A stretch of 64,000 bases of DNA, taken from Sinorhizobium fredii USDA 257 (GTDB lineage Bacteria; Pseudomonadota; Alphaproteobacteria; Rhizobiales; Rhizobiaceae). Shown here in pieces: positions 28,594-38,674 of this stretch. The notes under the pieces are model-generated. The model worked only from the letters and a program-made list of their open reading frames with translations, made no database searches and was not told the DNA's origin. The first letter of the stretch is position 1, and each line of letters starts with the position of its first letter. The stretch spans positions 6,314,001 through 6,378,000 of the forward strand of contig NC_018000.1 in NCBI RefSeq assembly GCF_000265205.3. Reading direction: 5' to 3'. The translations under genes and the position numbers were made by a program.

Positions 28594-29529
28594 ATGTCCA
28601 AGCCGCGTAAACCCAAGGGCCGCCCGATCTCGGGCTGGCTGATCCTCGACAAGCCGCTCGATTTCGGCTCCACCGAGGCGGTGTCCAAGATCAAGTGGCT
28701 GTTCAAGGCGCAAAAGGCCGGCCATGCCGGCACACTCGATCCGCTGGCCTCCGGCCTGCTGCCGATCGCGCTCGGCGATGCCACGAAAACCGTTCCCTAT
28801 GTCATGGACGGTCGCAAGATCTACGAATTCACGGTGGCCTGGGGCGAAGAACGCTCGACCGACGACCTCGAGGGCGAGGTCGCTCGCTCATCCGCCGAAC
28901 GTCCGAGCGAGGAGGCGATCCGTGCCCTGCTGCCGAAATATACCGGCGTTATCGCGCAGGTGCCGCCACAGTTTTCCGCAATCAAGATCGATGGCGAGCG
29001 CGCCTATGATCTCGCGCGCGATGGCGAGACCGTCGAGATTCCAGCGCGCGAGGTGGAGGTCTTCCGCCTCGCTCTGATCGGCTGCACGCCGCATCTCGCC
29101 CATTTCGAGATCGAATGCGGCAAGGGCACCTATGTCCGTTCGCTCGCCCGCGACATGGGCCGCGATCTCGGCTGCTTCGGCCATATCGCTTCACTCCGTC
29201 GCACCTTCGTTGCCCCCTTCGGCGAGGAGGACATGGTCGCGCTCGCCGATCTCGTGGCGCTGGAGAAGATCGAGGACGATGCGGAACGACTTGCCGCCCT
29301 CGACGATTATCTGATCGATACCGGCGAGGCGCTTTCCGACCTGCCGCATGTTGCGGTGAGCGACGATCAGGCGCATCGGCTCAGGATGGGCAACCCGATC
29401 ATCCTGCGCGGCCGGGACGCGCCGCTGCCGGCCCCCGAAGTGTACGCGACCGCGCGGGGCAAACTCGTCGCGATCGGTGAAGTGGCAGAAGGCGAATTTC
29501 GACCGAAGCGTGTGTTCGCTGGCCATTGA
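28594..29529 (+). CDS. truB: tRNA pseudouridine(55) synthase TruB
   Basis: TruB makes the pseudouridine of the T-psi-C loop and also acts as a tRNA chaperone. The catalytic Asp is D49 in [12 protein letters not shown]. The [17 protein letters not shown] strand, the [21 protein letters not shown] motif and [15 protein letters not shown] follow. The protein has 311 residues, normal for the family, with a C-terminal PUA-like domain ([16 protein letters not shown]). It is translationally coupled to rbfA. Confidence 0.97.
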   Translation: MSKPRKPKGRPISGWLILDKPLDFGSTEAVSKIKWLFKAQKAGHAGTLDPLASGLLPIALGDATKTVPYVMDGRKIYEFTVAWGEERSTDDLEGEVARSSAERPSEEAIRALLPKYTGVIAQVPPQFSAIKIDGERAYDLARDGETVEIPAREVEVFRLALIGCTPHLAHFEIECGKGTYVRSLARDMGRDLGCFGHIASLRRTFVAPFGEEDMVALADLVALEKIEDDAERLAALDDYLIDTGEALSDLPHVAVSDDQAHRLRMGNPIILRGRDAPLPAPEVYATARGKLVAIGEVAEGEFRPKRVFAGH

Positions 29530-29664
29530 CCGGCAGCCCCTGCCCAGCCAACAATCGGCCCGGTCTGCGCGAGCGGCGCATAGGCGCTCAACGGAGCTGA
29601 AAAGCCCGGATCGGTGATGGCCTGCCGTCGTCGCGGCCGGGTCAGGCGGCGAAAGGCGGTTCGG

Positions 29665-31377
29665 ATGCTCAAAACGCCAGAGAGAAGTGAGGGCGAGGTC
29701 TCATCCGGCGGCCTGCAGGCCGTTGCGGCTTTTGTCCGCCAGTATGTTCGCAGGCCATTCAGCTTCTATCTGCTCTCGCTGCTCTTCATCGCGATCGTCC
29801 CTTCCTTCATCTTTTCGTTCGTCATCGTGAAGCGAAGCGTCGACGCGCAGGAGCAGGTCGTCATCTCGCTGCTCAAAGCCTCGACCGGATCCATCACGCG
29901 GATCGTCGAGCGTGAGGTCGAGGGCATGATGACCACGCTCAAGGTCCTGTCGACCTCCGGAGCTGTCGATCTCCGCAACATGCGCGGTTTTTACGACCGC
30001 GCCTCGAGCGCATTGTCGGGCACCCATTCCAATCTGATCGTCGCAGACAGCGCCCAGAATATGCAGATGAGCACCGGCGTGCCTTTTGGCACGCTGCTCG
30101 GGCGGGCATCCGATCCGGAAATCGACCTTGCCCTCGAAAGCAGCGGAACGCTCGTTTCGGGCGTCTTCTTCGCCAACACCAGCAAGAGTTGGGTCTTCAA
30201 CGTCTATCTGCCGATAAACGGTCCGGACGGACAACGGTATCTGTTGGGCCTGACCCAGGACGCCGCTCGCATGGCGAAGGCCGTCAATCGGGACACGCTC
30301 TCACCAGGTTGGAATGCCGCACTGGTCGACGGCAGGGGCAAGGTCATCGCTTCGTCGGATCCCTCGGCCCGGTCCGGTGAAGCGTTTTTTCTGGACGAGC
30401 TCCCTCAGATCAGCATCGGCGTCAGCGATGTCAACGAGCATGGCGTGGACTACCGTGTCGTCTCGGAATTCTCGCTAATCACCGGCTGGCGCATCGTTGC
30501 CTGGGCACCGCGTGAGATCGTCGATGCGCCGATCCTGTGGTCGTTTCTCTGGCTGTCGCTCGGTGGCATCATTTTTGCCAGCATTGCCATCGCCGGTTCG
30601 TTAATCATCGCGCGTCTGCTGACACAAGGGGTCAAGCTGCTCGCGCTCGACGCGCGGCGCCTCGGCGGCGGCGAAATGATCGAGCCACGTCGCTACGTCA
30701 TCACCGAAGTCGAGGCCGTGTCGGCGGCGCTTGCCCGCGCGGCGGCGGCTCGAACCAGGGCCGAGGCGGAAATCCGACTCCTTATGCGGGAGGTGGCACA
30801 CCGCTCGAAGAACCAGCTGACCGTCATCCAGTCGATGCTGGCCCAATCCGCCGCGTCGAGCGAGGATACGTCGGAATTCGTCGACGCGTTCCGCAAACGG
30901 CTCGCGGGCCTCGCCCGCTCGACCGATCTGATGATTGCCAATGCAGCGATGGGCGTGGATTTCCGCGAGCTTGCCGAGGACCAGCTTCAGCCCTTTGCCC
31001 CCGACGATCCGGACCGGATCGTGCTTGACGGTCCAAGCCTGCGGTTGGACACGCAAATGGCGCAGACGCTCGGCATGGTGCTTCACGAACTCGCGACGAA
31101 CGCGATCAAGCATGGCGCACTCGCCAATGCGACAGGCGCGATCAAGCTCGAGTGGTCGGTTTCGCCGGGAACGATCACCATCCGCTGGCGTGAGACGGGT
31201 GCGGATCTCGTCGAGCTGGCTCAGGCGCCCCGGAGAGGCTTCGGATCGGTGGTGATCGAGCGCATGCTCGGCATGGCCTTGCGCGCCGAACTCGACAGAA
31301 CGATGCACGCTGACGGTATCGAGTGGCACATCCGCATTCCACGTGGCGGCGAGGCTCGAAGCGGCGCGGGCGATTGA
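29665..31377 (+). CDS. Membrane sensor histidine kinase, HWE/HisKA_2 family
   Basis: The 570-residue protein has a TM segment near 25-50, an extracytoplasmic sensor domain of the dCache type to about 285, a second TM near 290-318 and a HAMP-like linker. The kinase core has the phospho-acceptor box MREVAHRSKNQLTVIQSM and an unusual ATPase domain with LHELATNAIKHGAL and the TIRWRETG (W-x-E) signature of HWE kinases, common in rhizobia and linked to general stress and light signalling. No response regulator is adjacent, so it is an orphan. The ATG at 29665 is chosen; an upstream start at 29614 would add a very basic leader. Confidence 0.9.
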   Translation: MLKTPERSEGEVSSGGLQAVAAFVRQYVRRPFSFYLLSLLFIAIVPSFIFSFVIVKRSVDAQEQVVISLLKASTGSITRIVEREVEGMMTTLKVLSTSGAVDLRNMRGFYDRASSALSGTHSNLIVADSAQNMQMSTGVPFGTLLGRASDPEIDLALESSGTLVSGVFFANTSKSWVFNVYLPINGPDGQRYLLGLTQDAARMAKAVNRDTLSPGWNAALVDGRGKVIASSDPSARSGEAFFLDELPQISIGVSDVNEHGVDYRVVSEFSLITGWRIVAWAPREIVDAPILWSFLWLSLGGIIFASIAIAGSLIIARLLTQGVKLLALDARRLGGGEMIEPRRYVITEVEAVSAALARAAAARTRAEAEIRLLMREVAHRSKNQLTVIQSMLAQSAASSEDTSEFVDAFRKRLAGLARSTDLMIANAAMGVDFRELAEDQLQPFAPDDPDRIVLDGPSLRLDTQMAQTLGMVLHELATNAIKHGALANATGAIKLEWSVSPGTITIRWRETGADLVELAQAPRRGFGSVVIERMLGMALRAELDRTMHADGIEWHIRIPRGGEARSGAGD

Positions 31378-31597
31378 CCGACGCCCGCCGGCGTCGATGA
31401 TTTGCGGTACCTGCCGTGACGAGCGGTCGGGGCGCGACGGGGCGATCCGTGGCCAGCTCGATCGCCCTTTCCTTTTGCGTCCGTTTCGGTTATAGGCACG
31501 CCAGCGAAAGGCACCGCCTCTTCGTGTGAACGGCCGCGGCTGGACGACATCCCGGCTGCCGGCGACCCTAAAATCCTCGAAACGAAAGGATCAACCG

Positions 31598-31867
31598 ATG
31601 TCGATCACTGCAGAGCGCAAGGCTCAGCTTATCAAGGAATTTGCAACCATCGAAGGCGACACCGGTTCTCCGGAAGTCCAGGTTGCACTCCTGACGGAAC
31701 GGATCAACAACCTGACCGAACACTTCAAGGACCACAAGAAGGACAACCATTCCCGCCGTGGTCTTCTCGCGATGGTTTCCAGCCGCCGTTCGCTCCTCGA
31801 CTATCTGAAGAAGAAAGACGAAGCGCGCTACAGCAAGCTGATCGGTGCCCTCGGCATCCGTCGCTAA
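31598..31867 (+). CDS. rpsO: 30S ribosomal protein S15
   Basis: S15 is a primary 16S rRNA-binding protein of the platform. The 89-residue product is full length and shows [39 protein letters not shown] and the C-terminal [19 protein letters not shown] lies about 9 bases before the ATG. It precedes pnp, as in many bacteria, with a strong terminator between them. S15 autoregulates in E. coli; no equivalent leader fold was worked out here. Confidence 0.98.
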   Translation: MSITAERKAQLIKEFATIEGDTGSPEVQVALLTERINNLTEHFKDHKKDNHSRRGLLAMVSSRRSLLDYLKKKDEARYSKLIGALGIRR

Positions 31868-31874
31868 TCGACTG

Positions 31875-31910
31875 TCCGGCGGGTCGCTTGGCGATCCGCC
31901 GGATTTTTTT
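31875..31910 (+). terminator. Rho-independent terminator after rpsO
   Basis: TCCGGCGGGTC (31875-31885) pairs with GATCCGCCGGA (31893-31903), with one G-U pair, followed by seven T (31904-31910). A second small hairpin, GGGCGC-TGAA-GCGCCC (31911-31926), follows at once. The rest of the 352-base gap to pnp shows no gene; it must hold the pnp promoter and leader. Confidence 0.9.
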
Positions 31911-32219
31911 GGGCGCTGAAGCGCCCACCGAATTGACTCTCCACGGGCGCCGAGGGCGCAGCATTAGGGAGAGAATGTCCAGCGAACCGGATGGGCCGGT
32001 ATCGCGGATCAACCGATGGCCCGTCATGGGGCAGGATTGCAGGATGCTTCGGCGCCTGCTCGCCGAAGCGCTTCCATGCGGCAGCGCGGCAAAGTGGCGA
32101 GCGGCCGGTTCGGTTAGAAGCCTCCCGTTGTCTTGCCCGTGATGCGCCACACCAAGCGGCAACAGGATCGCCTGCGCTGCAACAGCCGCGGACGATCTCC
32201 CGCACACGAAGGACAGAAC

Positions 32220-34373
32220 ATGTTCGAGACCCACAAGGTAGAAATCGAATGGGCTGGGCGTCCGCTCAAGCTCGAAACCGGCAAGATCGCCCGTCAAGCC
32301 GACGGCGCCGTTCTCGCCACTTACGGCGAAACCGTCGTGCTCGCCACGGTGGTTTCCGCCAAGGCACCGAAGCCCGGTCAGGATTTCTTCCCGCTGACCG
32401 TCAACTATCAGGAAAAGACCTATGCCGCCGGCAAGATCCCCGGCGGCTATTTCAAGCGTGAAGGCCGCCCAAGCGAGAACGAGACGCTCGTCTCGCGCCT
32501 GATCGACCGGCCGATCCGCCCGCTCTTCCCCGAGGGCTACAAGAACGACACCCAGGTGATCATCACGGTCATGCAGCATGACCTGGAAAACAACCCGGAC
32601 GTCGTCTCGATGGTCGCAGCCTCCGCGGCGCTGACCCTCTCCGGCATTCCCTTCATGGGCCCGATCGGCGGAGCCCGCGTCGGCTACATCAACGGCGAAT
32701 ACGTGCTCAACCCGCACCTCGACGAAATGGAAGAATCCTCGCTGGATCTCGTCGTCGCCGGCACGCAGGAAGCCGTGCTGATGGTCGAATCCGAGGCCAA
32801 GGAGTTGCCGGAAGACGTCATGCTCGGCGCCGTCGTTTTCGGCCAGAAGGGCTTCCAGCCGGTGATCGACGCGATCATCAAGCTCGCCGAAGTTGCCGCC
32901 AAGGAGCCGCGCGAGTTCGATCCGGAAGACCACTCCGCTCTTGAAAATGCCATGCTGTCGATCGCCGAAGACGAGCTGCGCAACGCCTACAAGATCACCG
33001 AGAAGGCTGCCCGCTACGCCGCCGTCGACGCCGTCAAGGCGAAGGTCAAGGAACATTTTCTGCCGGAAGGCATCGAGAACCCGGCCCATTCGGCCGAGGA
33101 AATCGCCTCTGTCTTCAAGCACCTGCAGGCCAAGATCGTTCGCTGGAACATCCTCGACACCAAGAGCCGCATCGACGGCCGCGATCTCGAAACCGTACGT
33201 CCGATCGTCTCGGAAGTCGGTCTTCTGCCGCGTACCCACGGCTCGGCGCTCTTCACCCGCGGTGAAACCCAGGCGATCGTCGTTGCCACGCTCGGCACCG
33301 GCGAAGACGAACAGTATGTCGACAGCCTGACCGGCATGTACAAAGAACGCTTCATGCTGCACTACAACTTCCCGCCCTTCTCGGTCGGTGAAACCGGTCG
33401 CATGGGCTCCCCGGGCCGCCGCGAAATCGGTCACGGCAAGCTCGCCTGGCGCGCTATCCGCCCGATGCTGCCGGAAGCCGAGCAGTTCCCCTACACGCTG
33501 CGCGTCGTTTCCGAGATCACCGAATCCAACGGCTCGTCGTCGATGGCGACGGTCTGCGGCACCTCGCTGGCGCTGATGGATGCGGGCGTTCCGCTCGCCA
33601 AGCCGGTCGCCGGTATCGCCATGGGTCTCATCAAGGAAGAGGACCGCTTCGCCGTCCTCTCCGACATCCTCGGTGACGAAGATCATCTCGGCGACATGGA
33701 CTTCAAGGTTGCCGGTACCGAAGCCGGCATCACCTCGCTGCAGATGGACATCAAGATCGAGGGCATCACCGAAGAGATCATGGGTGTTGCGCTCAACCAG
33801 GCCAAGGGCGGCCGCCTGCACATCCTCGGCGAAATGGCCAAGGCCATCTCCGAGAGCCGCGGCCAGCTCGGCGAGTTTGCGCCGCGCATCGAGGTCATGA
33901 ACATTCCGGTCGACAAGATCCGCGAAGTCATCGGCTCAGGCGGCAAGGTCATCCGCGAAATCGTCGAGAAGACCGGCGCCAAGATCAACATCGAAGACGA
34001 CGGCACCGTCAAGATCGCGTCCTCGTCCGGCAAGGAGATCGAAGCCGCCCGCAAGTGGATCCACTCGATCGTCGCTGAGCCGGAAGTCGGCCAGATCTAC
34101 GAAGGCACGGTCGTCAAGACCGCCGATTTCGGCGCCTTCGTCAATTTCTTCGGCGCCCGCGACGGCCTCGTCCACATTTCGCAGCTCGCCTCCGAGCGCG
34201 TCGCCAAGACCACCGACGTCGTCAAGGAAGGCGACAAGGTCTGGGTCAAGCTGATGGGCTTCGACGAGCGCGGCAAGGTCCGCCTCTCCATGAAGGTCGT
34301 CGACCAGGCGACCGGCAAGGAGGTCGTCGCCGAAAAGTCCGATAAGAAGGACGGCGGCGAAGCGGCCGAATAA
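32220..34373 (+). CDS. pnp: Polynucleotide phosphorylase
   Basis: PNPase degrades RNA 3'-5' by phosphorolysis and joins the degradosome. The 717 residues show two RNase PH domains (first about 5-145; second about 310-545 with [13 protein letters not shown] and [17 protein letters not shown]), a helical linker, a KH domain ([20 protein letters not shown], near 565) and an S1 domain ([20 protein letters not shown], near 625). The ATG at 32220 follows AAGGA; the longer reading from 32133 lacks support. A strong terminator follows the stop. Confidence 0.98.
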   Translation: MFETHKVEIEWAGRPLKLETGKIARQADGAVLATYGETVVLATVVSAKAPKPGQDFFPLTVNYQEKTYAAGKIPGGYFKREGRPSENETLVSRLIDRPIRPLFPEGYKNDTQVIITVMQHDLENNPDVVSMVAASAALTLSGIPFMGPIGGARVGYINGEYVLNPHLDEMEESSLDLVVAGTQEAVLMVESEAKELPEDVMLGAVVFGQKGFQPVIDAIIKLAEVAAKEPREFDPEDHSALENAMLSIAEDELRNAYKITEKAARYAAVDAVKAKVKEHFLPEGIENPAHSAEEIASVFKHLQAKIVRWNILDTKSRIDGRDLETVRPIVSEVGLLPRTHGSALFTRGETQAIVVATLGTGEDEQYVDSLTGMYKERFMLHYNFPPFSVGETGRMGSPGRREIGHGKLAWRAIRPMLPEAEQFPYTLRVVSEITESNGSSSMATVCGTSLALMDAGVPLAKPVAGIAMGLIKEEDRFAVLSDILGDEDHLGDMDFKVAGTEAGITSLQMDIKIEGITEEIMGVALNQAKGGRLHILGEMAKAISESRGQLGEFAPRIEVMNIPVDKIREVIGSGGKVIREIVEKTGAKINIEDDGTVKIASSSGKEIEAARKWIHSIVAEPEVGQIYEGTVVKTADFGAFVNFFGARDGLVHISQLASERVAKTTDVVKEGDKVWVKLMGFDERGKVRLSMKVVDQATGKEVVAEKSDKKDGGEAAE

Positions 34374-34391
34374 GCCGGCTTCAGCCAGTTG

Positions 34392-34430
34392 AAAAGGGGC
34401 GCGGAGCGGATGGCTCCGCGCCCTTTTCTT
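34392..34430 (+). terminator. Rho-independent terminator after pnp
   Basis: GGGCGCGGAGC (34397-34407) pairs with GCTCCGCGCCC (34413-34423), flanked by AAAA before and TTTT after. It can work in both directions. It separates pnp from the methyltransferase gene, whose ATG is 22 bases further. Confidence 0.88.
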
Positions 34431-34451
34431 GTAGAAAAATGGAAACGACCC

Positions 34452-35468
34452 ATGAGCCGCGACGCGCTGAAAACCCTGTTCCACCCGTTCGAAACCGGTA
34501 TCATCGATCCGCCTGGAGAAGGCGAGCGTGTACTCTTTCTCGGTGCCGAGGCGGGCTACCGGCTGCCCGAGGGCTTCGTGGCACCGATTTCCGCCGTGCA
34601 GCCCCTGCGGCCGCTCTATCGCACCCTGGAGGCGATGCGGGCCGATGTGAGCCCTGTCGTTGCGGGCGAGGACTATGACGTCGCTCTGGTGCTCTGCGGC
34701 AAACACAAGGGCGAGAACGAGGATCGAATCGCCGAGGCGCTGAAGCGCACACGCGAAGGCGCCCTCATCGTCGTTGCCGGCAGCAAGGAAGACGGCATCC
34801 AGTCTCTGAGGAAGCGCATCGACAAATTCGAATGGAACGGCGACCATCTGCCGAAGTACCACGGCGTCGCCTTCTGGTTCACCCGGCCGGAGGATGTGGC
34901 CGATGCCGTTCACAAACTCGCCAAGGTTCCGGTGCGGGTGGACGGCCTCTTCGAGGCAGCACCAGGCATGTTTTCGCATGATCGCGTCGACGCCGGCTCG
35001 GAACTTCTCGCCTCGCGCCTGCCGAAGGACTTCACCGGCCATGCGGCCGACTTCGGCGCCGGCTGGGGTTATCTCTCGGTGATGCTGGCGCAGGCATCAC
35101 CCGGGCTCAAGGGAATCGATCTGTTCGAGGCCGATCATGATGCACTGGACGCGGCGCGCCGCAACATGAAGGCGAACGCACCCACGACGCCGGCCCGGTT
35201 CTTTTGGCATGACCTGACGAGCGAGGATACCCGCGACAAATACGACCTGATCGTCATGAATCCGCCCTTCCACGAGGGGCATGCCGCTGAGCCGGCGATC
35301 GGGTCGGCGATCATCAAGGCGGCCCTGAAGGCGCTGAAGCAGGGCGGCAGGCTCATGCTCGTCGCAAATCGCGGCCTGCCCTACGAGCAGGTTTTGGCAG
35401 AGAACGCCAAGGAGTATGGCGAGACCTGCCGCAATGCGCGCTTCAAGGTGCTGTGGGCGAAGCGGTAA
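34452..35468 (+). CDS. RsmC/RlmG-like class I SAM-dependent methyltransferase
   Basis: The 338-residue protein has the two-domain RsmC/RlmG layout: a degenerate N-terminal methyltransferase-like domain (1-165) and a catalytic C-terminal domain with the SAM loop ADFGAGWGYLSVMLAQ (near 200) and the catalytic NPPF motif (IVMNPPFHEGHA, near 270). NPPF/NPPY enzymes methylate exocyclic amines of guanine, so 16S or 23S rRNA m2G formation is likely; which position is unknown. The ATG at 34452 is preferred over an in-frame upstream start inside the pnp terminator. Confidence 0.88.
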   Translation: MSRDALKTLFHPFETGIIDPPGEGERVLFLGAEAGYRLPEGFVAPISAVQPLRPLYRTLEAMRADVSPVVAGEDYDVALVLCGKHKGENEDRIAEALKRTREGALIVVAGSKEDGIQSLRKRIDKFEWNGDHLPKYHGVAFWFTRPEDVADAVHKLAKVPVRVDGLFEAAPGMFSHDRVDAGSELLASRLPKDFTGHAADFGAGWGYLSVMLAQASPGLKGIDLFEADHDALDAARRNMKANAPTTPARFFWHDLTSEDTRDKYDLIVMNPPFHEGHAAEPAIGSAIIKAALKALKQGGRLMLVANRGLPYEQVLAENAKEYGETCRNARFKVLWAKR

Positions 35469-35490
35469 CGCGCGTCTTCAGATCAGGATA

Positions 35491-35631
35491 GTTCCTTAAA
35501 TCGGCAGCAATTTAGGGATAAAATCATCGGGCTACTGCATGTTTCCTTAAATCGTATTCGACTTAAGGATAAAAACATTCAGCCATTCAAAGTGCTATTT
35601 TGTGCGTCTGAATAGACGCACGGCGCTGTAG
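35491..35631. repeat. Mosaic palindromic intergenic repeat, copy A (tandem hairpins)
   Basis: Two related AT-rich dyads (35491-35520, 35541-35571: TTCCTTAAATCG arms) are followed by ATTCAAAGTGCTA and a third hairpin, TGCGTCTGAATAGACGCA, ending GGCGCTGTAG at 35631. The same module order is found inverted at 53969-54068 and in part at 35951-36001 and 39476-39527. Such composite elements are typical of rhizobial intergenic regions. Confidence 0.8.
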
Positions 35632-35704
35632 GTCACGGCCGCCTTTGCGCGTCCGGATGGATGCGCGTCGCCGAAGACCATCGTTTCTCCTTGGGGAGCA
35701 AGCC

Positions 35705-35944
35705 ATGGGATTTGGACCTGCCCGGGCGCCCTTTATGGAGGATGTCGCGGAGCTGATTGCCCGGGAAATCAAGAGCGCCGAAGGACATGGCGCCACGTCA
35801 GAGGTGCCGATGTCCTTCCTCCAGCGCTCCTACCGCATCCCGACACACAGCGCCCGGCTACGGCGCGAGCGCCTCGGTGTGGCGCCGTATGCCGCCGCGG
35901 TTGTAGCGATCGCCTTGGTGCTGGCCTGGGCCTGGGCGGGATAA
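35705..35944 (+). CDS. Small single-pass membrane protein, unknown function
   Basis: A 79-residue frame (MGFGPARAPFMEDVAEL start) follows a GGGGAG ribosome-binding site 9 bases ahead. The N-terminal 50 residues are polar with a predicted amphipathic helix (MEDVAELIAREIKSAEG). The C-terminus is one TM helix, APYAAAVVAIALVLAWAWAG. It lies between two copies of the mosaic repeat. No family was recognised. The tail-anchored form suggests an inner-membrane protein with its N-terminus in the cytoplasm. Confidence 0.6.
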   Translation: MGFGPARAPFMEDVAELIAREIKSAEGHGATSEVPMSFLQRSYRIPTHSARLRRERLGVAPYAAAVVAIALVLAWAWAG

Positions 35945-35950
35945 TCGGAC

Positions 35951-36001
35951 TTCAAAGTGCTACAGCGCCTTTTGCGCGCCGGAAAAGGCGCACGACGCTG
36001 A
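35951..36001. repeat. Mosaic palindromic repeat, copy B (partial)
   Basis: TTCAAAGTGCTACAGCGCC begins at 35951 and is followed by TTTGCGCGCCGGAAAAGGCG and CACGACGCTG. This is the right-hand module of copy A, with a different hairpin arm sequence but the same frame of conserved ends. It lies just downstream of fabI on the opposite strand and may help end transcripts. Confidence 0.75.
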
Positions 36002-36074
36002 GTATGGAAGCGCTTCATGGATAACAACGGTGCTCCGAAGGAACGCACCGTGCTGGAGTCTTGACCGGCCGCGC

Positions 36075-36881
36075 CTATTCGGCGTCTGCGCTTCTGAGCG
36101 TATCGAGCGCTGGCATGGAGGTGATGTTGTAGCCGGAATCCACATAGTGGATCTCGCCGGTGACGCCGCGGGAAAGATCGGATAGCAGGTAGAGAGCCGA
36201 GTTGCCGACATCCTCGATCGTCACCGTGCGGCGGAGCGGCGAGTTCTTCTGCTGCCAGGAGAGCATGGCGCGCGCATCCGAGATGCCGGCGCCGGCGAGC
36301 GTCCGGATCGGCCCGGCGGAGATGGCGTTGACGCGGATGCCGCGCGTGCCGTAGTCGGCTGCGAGATAGCGCACCGACGCCTCGAGCGCCGCCTTGGCCA
36401 CGCCCATGACATTGTAGTTCGGCATCACCCGCATAGAGCCGCCATAGGTCAGCGTCAGCATCGTGCCGCCATCGCTCATGAGGCCGGCGGCCCGCTTGGC
36501 GATCTCGGTGAAGGAGAAGCAGGAGATCACCATGGTGCGGCTGAAATTCTCCCGCGTCGTGTCCGCATAGAGTCCCTTGAGTTCGCTCTTGTCGGAAAAG
36601 CCGATGGCATGGACGATGAAATCGAGCTTACCCCAGTGCTCCTTGATCGCGTCGATGACGGCATCGACGGAGGCGATGTCTTCGACGTCGCAGGGCAGCA
36701 GGAAGTCGGAATTCACCTCTGCGGCAAGCGGCTTGACGCGCTTGCCGAGCGCCTCGCCCTGATAGGTGAAGGCGAGTTCAGCGCCTTGGCTCGCGAGTGC
36801 CTTTGAGATCCCCCAAGCAATGGAATGGTTGTTGGCCACACCCATGATGAGGCCGCGCTTCCCGTTCATCAATCCGTTCAT
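36075..36881 (-). CDS. fabI: Enoyl-[acyl-carrier-protein] reductase (NADH) FabI
   Basis: FabI catalyses the last step of each fatty-acid elongation cycle. The 268-residue product has the variant nucleotide loop GVANNHSIAWGI, FIVHAIGFSDK, and the active-site Tyr-x6-Lys in TYGGSMRVMPNYNVMGVAK. These match E. coli FabI, so triclosan-type inhibition is expected. ATG at 36881 is 4 bases after the fabB stop; a second ATG at 36869 is possible. In S. meliloti this position is fabI2, from memory. It ends the fabA-fabB-fabI operon. Confidence 0.96.
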   Translation of the reverse strand: MNGLMNGKRGLIMGVANNHSIAWGISKALASQGAELAFTYQGEALGKRVKPLAAEVNSDFLLPCDVEDIASVDAVIDAIKEHWGKLDFIVHAIGFSDKSELKGLYADTTRENFSRTMVISCFSFTEIAKRAAGLMSDGGTMLTLTYGGSMRVMPNYNVMGVAKAALEASVRYLAADYGTRGIRVNAISAGPIRTLAGAGISDARAMLSWQQKNSPLRRTVTIEDVGNSALYLLSDLSRGVTGEIHYVDSGYNITSMPALDTLRSADAE

Positions 36882-36885
36882 CTTG

Positions 36886-38106
36886 TTATCCGTTATAGCG
36901 CTGGAAGACGAGCGTCGCGTTGGTGCCGCCAAAGCCGAAGGAGTTCGAGAGAACCGTGTCGATTTTGGCGTTGTCGATGCGCTTTCGGACGATCGGCACG
37001 CCTTCGAATTCGGGATCGAGCGTGTCGATATGGGCGCTTTCGCCGATGAAGCCTTCTTGCATCATCAGAAGGCCGTAGATCGATTCCTGCACGCCGGCCG
37101 CGCCCAGCGAATGGCCGGTCAGCGACTTGGTCGACTGGATATGCGGCATCTTCTCGCCGAAGACCTCGCGGATGGCGCCGATTTCCTTCTGGTCGCCGAC
37201 CGGCGTCGAGGTTCCGTGCGTGTTGATGTAGTCGACATCGCCCTTCACCGTGGAGAGCGCCTGGCGCATGCAGCGGACCGCGCCTTCGCCGGAGGGGGCG
37301 ACCATGTCGTAGCCGTCGGAGGTCGCGCCATAGCCGACGATCTCGGCGTAGATCTTGGCGCCACGGGCCTTGGCGCGCTCCAGTTCCTCGAGCACGAGGA
37401 CGCCGGCGCCGCCGGCGATCACGAAGCCGTCGCGGTCGACGTCATAGGCGCGCGAGGCGGAGGACGGCGTGTCGTTATACTTGGAGGACATGGCGCCCAT
37501 GGCGTCGAAGAGGTTCGACATCGTCCAATCGAGGTCCTCGTGACCGCCGGCGAACATCACGTCCTGCTTGCCCCATTGGATCATTTCCGCGGCATTGCCG
37601 ATGCAATGCGCCGAGGTCGAGCAGGCCGACGAGATCGAATAGTTGACGCCGTGGATCTGGAACCAGGTGGCAAGCGTTGCGGACGCCGTCGAGGACATTG
37701 CCTTCGGCACCGCGAAGGGACCGATGCGCTTGGGGCTGTTGTTCTTGCGGGTGATTTCGGCGGCCTCGTAGATCGTACGCGTCGAGGCGCCGCCGGAGCC
37801 CATGATGATGCCGGTGCGCTCGTTGGTGATGTCGACGGCTTCGAGGCCGGCATCGGCGATCGCCTGCTTCATCGCCACATGATTCCAGGCGCCGGCCTGC
37901 GACAGGAAGCGCATGGCGCGCCTGTCGACGAGGTCAGTCGGGTCGAGTGTCGGCTGGCCCCAGACCTGGCACTTGAAGCCATGCTCGGCGAAATCCGGGG
38001 AAAATGTAATGCCCGATTTTGTTTCGCGCAACGACGCGGTGACTTCGTCGGCATTGTTACCGATCGAGGAAACGATGCCGAGGCCCGTTACAACAACCCG
38101 TCTCAT
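36886..38106 (-). CDS. fabB: 3-oxoacyl-[acyl-carrier-protein] synthase I FabB
   Basis: FabB condenses malonyl-ACP with acyl-ACP and is essential for elongating the cis-unsaturated branch. The 406-residue protein has the active-site Cys C162 in [12 protein letters not shown], with the two His in [12 protein letters not shown] and [14 protein letters not shown]. This is the C-H-H triad of KAS I/II. Pairing with fabA identifies it as FabB rather than FabF. It sits between fabA (52 bases upstream) and fabI. Confidence 0.96.
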   Translation of the reverse strand: MRRVVVTGLGIVSSIGNNADEVTASLRETKSGITFSPDFAEHGFKCQVWGQPTLDPTDLVDRRAMRFLSQAGAWNHVAMKQAIADAGLEAVDITNERTGIIMGSGGASTRTIYEAAEITRKNNSPKRIGPFAVPKAMSSTASATLATWFQIHGVNYSISSACSTSAHCIGNAAEMIQWGKQDVMFAGGHEDLDWTMSNLFDAMGAMSSKYNDTPSSASRAYDVDRDGFVIAGGAGVLVLEELERAKARGAKIYAEIVGYGATSDGYDMVAPSGEGAVRCMRQALSTVKGDVDYINTHGTSTPVGDQKEIGAIREVFGEKMPHIQSTKSLTGHSLGAAGVQESIYGLLMMQEGFIGESAHIDTLDPEFEGVPIVRKRIDNAKIDTVLSNSFGFGGTNATLVFQRYNG

Positions 38107-38158
38107 GGTAGATGACCTTTTGTTAGTTTGGATCCGTGCGGGGCGAAGACCCCACAGT

Positions 38159-38674
38159 TCAATCGGCCTTTTCCTGGAAAAGGCCGACCCTGAGGTCGGT
38201 AGCCTTGTAGATCGTTTCGCCGTCGGACTTCATCCAGCCGTCGGCAATGCCGAGGACCAGCCGGCCGCGCATCACCCGCTTGAAGTCGATGCCGTATTCG
38301 ACCAGCTTGGTCTTCGGCGTCACCATGCCCGTGAACTTGACCTCGCCGGTCGAAAGGGCGCGACCCTTGCCGGGCTCGCCGAGCCAGCCGAGGAAGAAGC
38401 CGGTCAATTGCCACATGGCGTCGAGGCCGAGGCAGCCCGGCATCACCGGATCGCCCATGAAGTGGCACGGGAAGAACCAGAGGTCCGGGGTGATGTCGAA
38501 CTCGGCGCGCACATAGCCTTTGTCGTGGGGGCCGCCGGTTTCCGAAATCTCGGTGATGCGGTTGAACATCAGCATCGGCGGCAGCGGCAGCTGCGCATTG
38601 CCGGGGCCAAACATTTCGCCTCGGCCGCAGGTCAGGATTTCCTCATAGCTGAAGCTGGATTGCCTGGTGGTCAT
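38159..38674 (-). CDS. fabA: 3-hydroxydecanoyl-[acyl-carrier-protein] dehydratase/isomerase FabA
   Basis: FabA dehydrates 3-hydroxydecanoyl-ACP and isomerises the product to the cis-3 form, starting anaerobic unsaturated fatty-acid synthesis. The 171 residues are full length; the catalytic pair is H71 ([14 protein letters not shown]) and D85 ([10 protein letters not shown]), one residue shifted from E. coli. It is first in fabA-fabB-fabI and divergent from irr, with a 378-base shared upstream region. Confidence 0.97.
   Translation of the reverse strand: MTTRQSSFSYEEILTCGRGEMFGPGNAQLPLPPMLMFNRITEISETGGPHDKGYVRAEFDITPDLWFFPCHFMGDPVMPGCLGLDAMWQLTGFFLGWLGEPGKGRALSTGEVKFTGMVTPKTKLVEYGIDFKRVMRGRLVLGIADGWMKSDGETIYKATDLRVGLFQEKAD

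Noticed and set aside
32133..32219. N-terminal extension of PNPase
   Set aside because: The extra 29 residues are Arg-rich and unlike the family; AAGGA precedes the ATG at 32220.
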